Shown here: positions 61,159-64,000 of the stretch, piece by piece
Layout of the letters: each line of letters begins with the position of its first letter
How positions within the stretch are numbered: the first letter of the stretch is position 1
Origin: Lachnospiraceae bacterium MA2020
GTDB lineage: Bacteria; Bacillota; Clostridia; Lachnospirales; Lachnospiraceae
Direction of reading: 5' to 3'
DNA length: 64,000 nt
Assembly: GCA_000746015.1 (NCBI GenBank)
Contig: JQKK01000019.1
Span: 1-64,000 of the forward strand
Notes under the pieces: model-generated
Told to the model about the DNA's origin: nothing
Seen by the model: only the letters and a program-made list of their open reading frames with translations
Database searches by the model: none
Position numbers and translations under genes: made by a program

Positions 61159-61220
61159 TTTAAATTGTCTCTCATTTAGAAAGAGATGAGACATTGGATT
61201 TATATTAAGGAGTGATTAAA

Positions 61221-63113
61221 ATGCAACAAGAAGAGTTTAAGCCGTTTGTGCCTGCTGATAAAGTTGTGCCTGAGATAACGGTAACATCAGTAGTAGTAGG
61301 TGTATTATTAGCTGTAGTTTTCGGTGCTGCAAATGCATATCTTGGTCTTAGAGTAGGTATGACAGTGTCAGCATCTATTCCTGCTGCTGTACTTTCAATG
61401 ACAATTATCAGACTTATCATGCGTCGTGATTCTGTACTTGAAAATAACATGGTACAGACTATCGGATCTGCAGGTGAGGCTGTTGCTGCCGGAGCTATTT
61501 TTACAATGCCTGTTCTTTTCCTTTGGGCAAAAGAGGGACTTATAGAAGAGCCTGGTCAGCTTACTATCACAGCGATCGCTATGTGCGGTGGTATCCTTGG
61601 AGTAGTATTCATGATACCTCTTCGTAACGCACTTATTGTTAAAGAGCATGGAGTACTTCCTTATCCTGAAGGAACAGCCTGCACAGAGGTTCTTTTGGCA
61701 GGTGAACAGGGCGGATCAAGTGCTAAGTCGGTGCTTGCAGGTCTTGGAGTTTCTGCAGTAGTTAAGCTTATTGTAGATGGATGGAAGGTTGTAAGCAGTG
61801 TTATCACTATCCCTGTTAAGGGCATGAAGACTGAGTTTTCAGGCGAGATCTATCCGGCACTTATCGGTGTAGGTTATATCTGTGGTGCCCGTATTTCTTC
61901 ATTCATGTTTGCAGGTGGTTTAGTTGGATGGTTTGTGCTTATCCCTGCAATCGTTACTTTTGGCGGAGATACAGTGCTTTACCCTGGTACAGACACTATC
62001 GCAGCTCTCTATGAGGCAGGCGGTGCAAGCAAAATCTGGGGTACTTATATAAGATATATTGGCGCTGGTGCAGTAGCATGTGGTGGTATCATCAGTCTTA
62101 TCAAGTCTCTTCCAACTATCGTTATGACATTCGGAGCCTCTATGAAGGATCTCAAGGGCGGTTCCGGTGTAGATTCAAAGAGAACAAATAAAAACCTTGA
62201 TTCAAAGCTTCTTGCTTTGATCGTACTTGCGATCACTGTTGTACTTTGGCTTCTTCCGGCAGTTCCTGTTAATCTGCTCGGAGCGATACTTATCGTAGTA
62301 TTTGGTTTCTTCTTTGCAACAGTATCATCAAGAATGGTAGGACTTGTAGGAAGTTCAAATAACCCGGTATCAGGTATGGCTATAGCTACTCTTCTTTTCT
62401 CTACACTTATTCTTAAGGCTTCAGGTCTTACAGGTGCAGCAGGAATGGTTGGTGCTATCTGCATCGGTTCTGTTATCTGCGTTATCGCAGGTGTTGCAGG
62501 TGATACTTCACAGGATCTTAAGACTGGATTCCTTCTCGGAGCTACTCCGGCAAACCAGCAGATTGGTGAGCTTATCGGTACAGTGGTTTCTTCTCTTACA
62601 ATTGGAGGAGTACTTCTCCTTCTTGATAAGGCATGGGGATTTGGAACAGAAGAGCTTTCTGCTCCACAGGCTATGCTCATGAAGATGCTTACAGAGGGTG
62701 TTATGGACGGAAATCTTCCATGGACACTTGTATTTATGGGAGTGTTTTTTGCACTTTCTATGGAGGTGCTTCATATTCCGGTACTTCCTGTAGCTATAGG
62801 ACTTTATCTTCCACTTGAGCTTTCAACAACTATCATGCTCGGTGGTGTTGCCCGTTTCTTCGTTGATAAGTATTCTAAGTCTGCAGATAAGAATTCTGAG
62901 GCAAATGGAGGTATTCTTTTCTGCTCAGGTCTTATCGCCGGAGAAGGTCTTATCGGTATCCTTCTTGCATTGTTTGCAGTTATCGGATGGGATAAGGTAA
63001 TTGATATGTCAGCTAAGTTTAATACAGGTACAGTTGGTGCAGTAGTAGTACTTGCATTGATCGTTGCACTTGTTATGAGAGCAGGACTTAAGGATTCAGG
63101 TAATGGTAAGTAA
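61221..63113 (+). CDS. OPT-family oligopeptide transporter
   Basis: The 630-residue protein has about 14-16 membrane segments. OPT features include GAANAYLGLRVGMTVSASIPAAV near the N-terminus, LPYPEGTACTEVL, VGSSNNPVSGM and GDTSQDLKTGFLLGATPANQQ. Members import oligopeptides or metal-chelate compounds using the proton gradient. ATG 61221 has AAGGAG eight bases before it. The reading frame overlaps the next gene by 11 bases, so the PqqD-like protein is translationally coupled to it. Confidence 0.93.
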   Translation: MQQEEFKPFVPADKVVPEITVTSVVVGVLLAVVFGAANAYLGLRVGMTVSASIPAAVLSMTIIRLIMRRDSVLENNMVQTIGSAGEAVAAGAIFTMPVLFLWAKEGLIEEPGQLTITAIAMCGGILGVVFMIPLRNALIVKEHGVLPYPEGTACTEVLLAGEQGGSSAKSVLAGLGVSAVVKLIVDGWKVVSSVITIPVKGMKTEFSGEIYPALIGVGYICGARISSFMFAGGLVGWFVLIPAIVTFGGDTVLYPGTDTIAALYEAGGASKIWGTYIRYIGAGAVACGGIISLIKSLPTIVMTFGASMKDLKGGSGVDSKRTNKNLDSKLLALIVLAITVVLWLLPAVPVNLLGAILIVVFGFFFATVSSRMVGLVGSSNNPVSGMAIATLLFSTLILKASGLTGAAGMVGAICIGSVICVIAGVAGDTSQDLKTGFLLGATPANQQIGELIGTVVSSLTIGGVLLLLDKAWGFGTEELSAPQAMLMKMLTEGVMDGNLPWTLVFMGVFFALSMEVLHIPVLPVAIGLYLPLELSTTIMLGGVARFFVDKYSKSADKNSEANGGILFCSGLIAGEGLIGILLALFAVIGWDKVIDMSAKFNTGTVGAVVVLALIVALVMRAGLKDSGNGK

Positions 63114-63453
63114 TAAGAATTTTTTAGATTTTGTACCTGTCTGCAATGAATGGGTAAGTTTTGACAGCAATGAAAAAGGCGAGCTTTTGCTGGTTGTACA
63201 GAACAAAGGGTTTTACAATAGGATAGCTCAGATGTTCTTTAGGCGCAGCAAGGTCTCCGAGATCGAGCTTGATGAGATGGGAAGCTTCGTGCTTCCCCTC
63301 ATTGATGGCAGACGAAGTGTTTATGAAATAGGCAAGTCAGTCAAAGATCATTTTGGCGAAGCGGCTGAGCCATTGTATCCAAGGCTCGTAAAATATATGA
63401 AGATATTGCAGAGCTATAAGTATATTTCATTTGATAAAAGTCAAAAGAAATAA
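63103..63453 (+). CDS. PqqD-family (RiPP-recognition-like) protein
   Basis: The 116-residue protein has the PqqD winged-helix layout: ELDEMGSFVLPLIDGRRSVYEIGKSVKDHFG…LYPRLVKYMKIL. PqqD domains bind leader peptides of ribosomal natural products and hand them to radical SAM enzymes, but single copies beside transporters have no known role. It overlaps the OPT transporter gene by 11 bases. No precursor peptide or radical SAM gene is in view. The gene to the right is hydF. Confidence 0.75.
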   Translation: MVSNKNFLDFVPVCNEWVSFDSNEKGELLLVVQNKGFYNRIAQMFFRRSKVSEIELDEMGSFVLPLIDGRRSVYEIGKSVKDHFGEAAEPLYPRLVKYMKILQSYKYISFDKSQKK

Positions 63454-63471
63454 TATAGGAGGAAGCCTGTT

Positions 63472-64000
63472 ATGAGTATGAACGAAATTCCTGCAGCTGA
63501 AAGAGTACACATTGCGTTTTTTGGACGCAGAAATGCTGGTAAGTCCAGTGTTGTAAATGCCATTACCGGGCAAAACCTTTCAATAGTTTCGGATACTCCG
63601 GGCACTACGACTGATCCCGTTCGCAAGACCATGGAGCTTTTGCCGATGGGACCGGTCGTGATCATTGATACTCCTGGATTTGATGACGAGGGAGCGCTTG
63701 GCGAGGAAAGAGTCCGTAAGACAAGAGAGACACTTCAGCGCACAGATGTTGCTGTTCTCGTGCTTGATGGGACAAAGGGCATCACAGAATGTGATAAGGA
63801 GCTTATCGGACTTTTCGATGAGAAGAAGATTCCATATATAATCGTGCACAATAAGTCTGATCTGACCGGTTTTGAAGCAGGAGTGGTCACAGATGATAGC
63901 AGAACGGGCGAAAAGCTTCCTATGGCTGTCAATGTGAGTGCTCTCACAGGTCAGGGAATATGGGATCTGAAAGAGTGTATAGCTGCTACGGGAAAGAGTA
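63472..64000 (+). CDS. hydF: [FeFe]-hydrogenase maturation GTPase HydF (3' end outside window)
   Basis: Only the N-terminal GTPase domain is present. The P-loop is GRRNAGKS (18-25), followed by the switch region SDTPGTTTDPVRKTMEL, DTPGFDDEGALGEER and HNKSDL. The early MNEIPAAERVHIAFFGRRN is characteristic of HydF. The protein scaffolds assembly of the hydrogenase [2Fe] subcluster with HydE and HydG. AGGAGG lies before ATG 63472. The frame is open to the edge. It probably shares the transcript with the OPT and PqqD genes. Confidence 0.93.
   Translation, partial: MSMNEIPAAERVHIAFFGRRNAGKSSVVNAITGQNLSIVSDTPGTTTDPVRKTMELLPMGPVVIIDTPGFDDEGALGEERVRKTRETLQRTDVAVLVLDGTKGITECDKELIGLFDEKKIPYIIVHNKSDLTGFEAGVVTDDSRTGEKLPMAVNVSALTGQGIWDLKECIAATGKS

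Overview
The window looks like chromosome of a motile, carbohydrate-fermenting anaerobic Firmicute of the Lachnospiraceae type (Butyrivibrio/Pseudobutyrivibrio-like). This is inferred from several features. There is a GH3 beta-glucosidase with its domains in permuted order, as described for Butyrivibrio. Two flagellins lie around a giant FliK-like protein. There are also a GdpP-L9-DnaB operon, an NAD-dependent PyrK/PyrDB pair, an OPT peptide transporter and the [FeFe]-hydrogenase maturase HydF. No rRNA, tRNA or CRISPR array was seen.

Region 1 (1-12.9 kb) is an AT-rich accessory island full of broken genes. It starts with a 1080-residue protein joining a dynamin-like GTPase, a membrane-inserting segment, a long coiled coil and a C-terminal phospholipase-D nuclease motif. 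Directly upstream is the tail of a truncated gene whose stop overlaps its start. A second PLD-like protein with an ORF6N domain and a chimeric serine recombinase follow. After them come a TetR regulator with twin operators, a PAP2-like membrane protein, an XRE regulator and many acetyltransferase (GNAT) genes and stumps. The end of the island holds a CDP-alcohol phosphatidyltransferase, a glyoxalase-fold protein and a truncated GyrI-like gene. Two copies of a covarying hairpin repeat sit just before the last two.

Region 2 (13-22.7 kb) has a neurotransmitter-type sodium symporter, a GNAT and a flagellar cluster: flagellin, FliK-like giant, flagellin, FliS. Strong sigma-28 promoters stand before the first flagellin and the giant protein. 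Region 3 (22.7-34 kb) has a DUF4011-helicase-nuclease protein resembling the Hhe defence protein, then an AraC-type regulator. A sugar ABC importer (lipoprotein plus two permeases, no ATPase) and a LacZ-type beta-galactosidase follow, forming a galactoside uptake and hydrolysis unit.

Region 4 (34-53.5 kb) is mostly core: murF-pyrK-pyrD, gdpP-rplI-dnaB, dCMP deaminase, and the leftward operon pyrC-plsC-phosphoglucomutase. Interspersed are two c-di-GMP phosphodiesterases with degenerate GGDEF domains, a soluble mini chemoreceptor and a full membrane chemoreceptor. Region 5 (53.6-64 kb) has an exported metallo-beta-lactamase-fold protein and a glucose-type PTS permease with a RAT antiterminator/terminator leader. 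The matching BglG-family antiterminator lies just downstream. The permuted GH3 enzyme, thioredoxin, OPT transporter, PqqD-like protein and the start of hydF complete the window.
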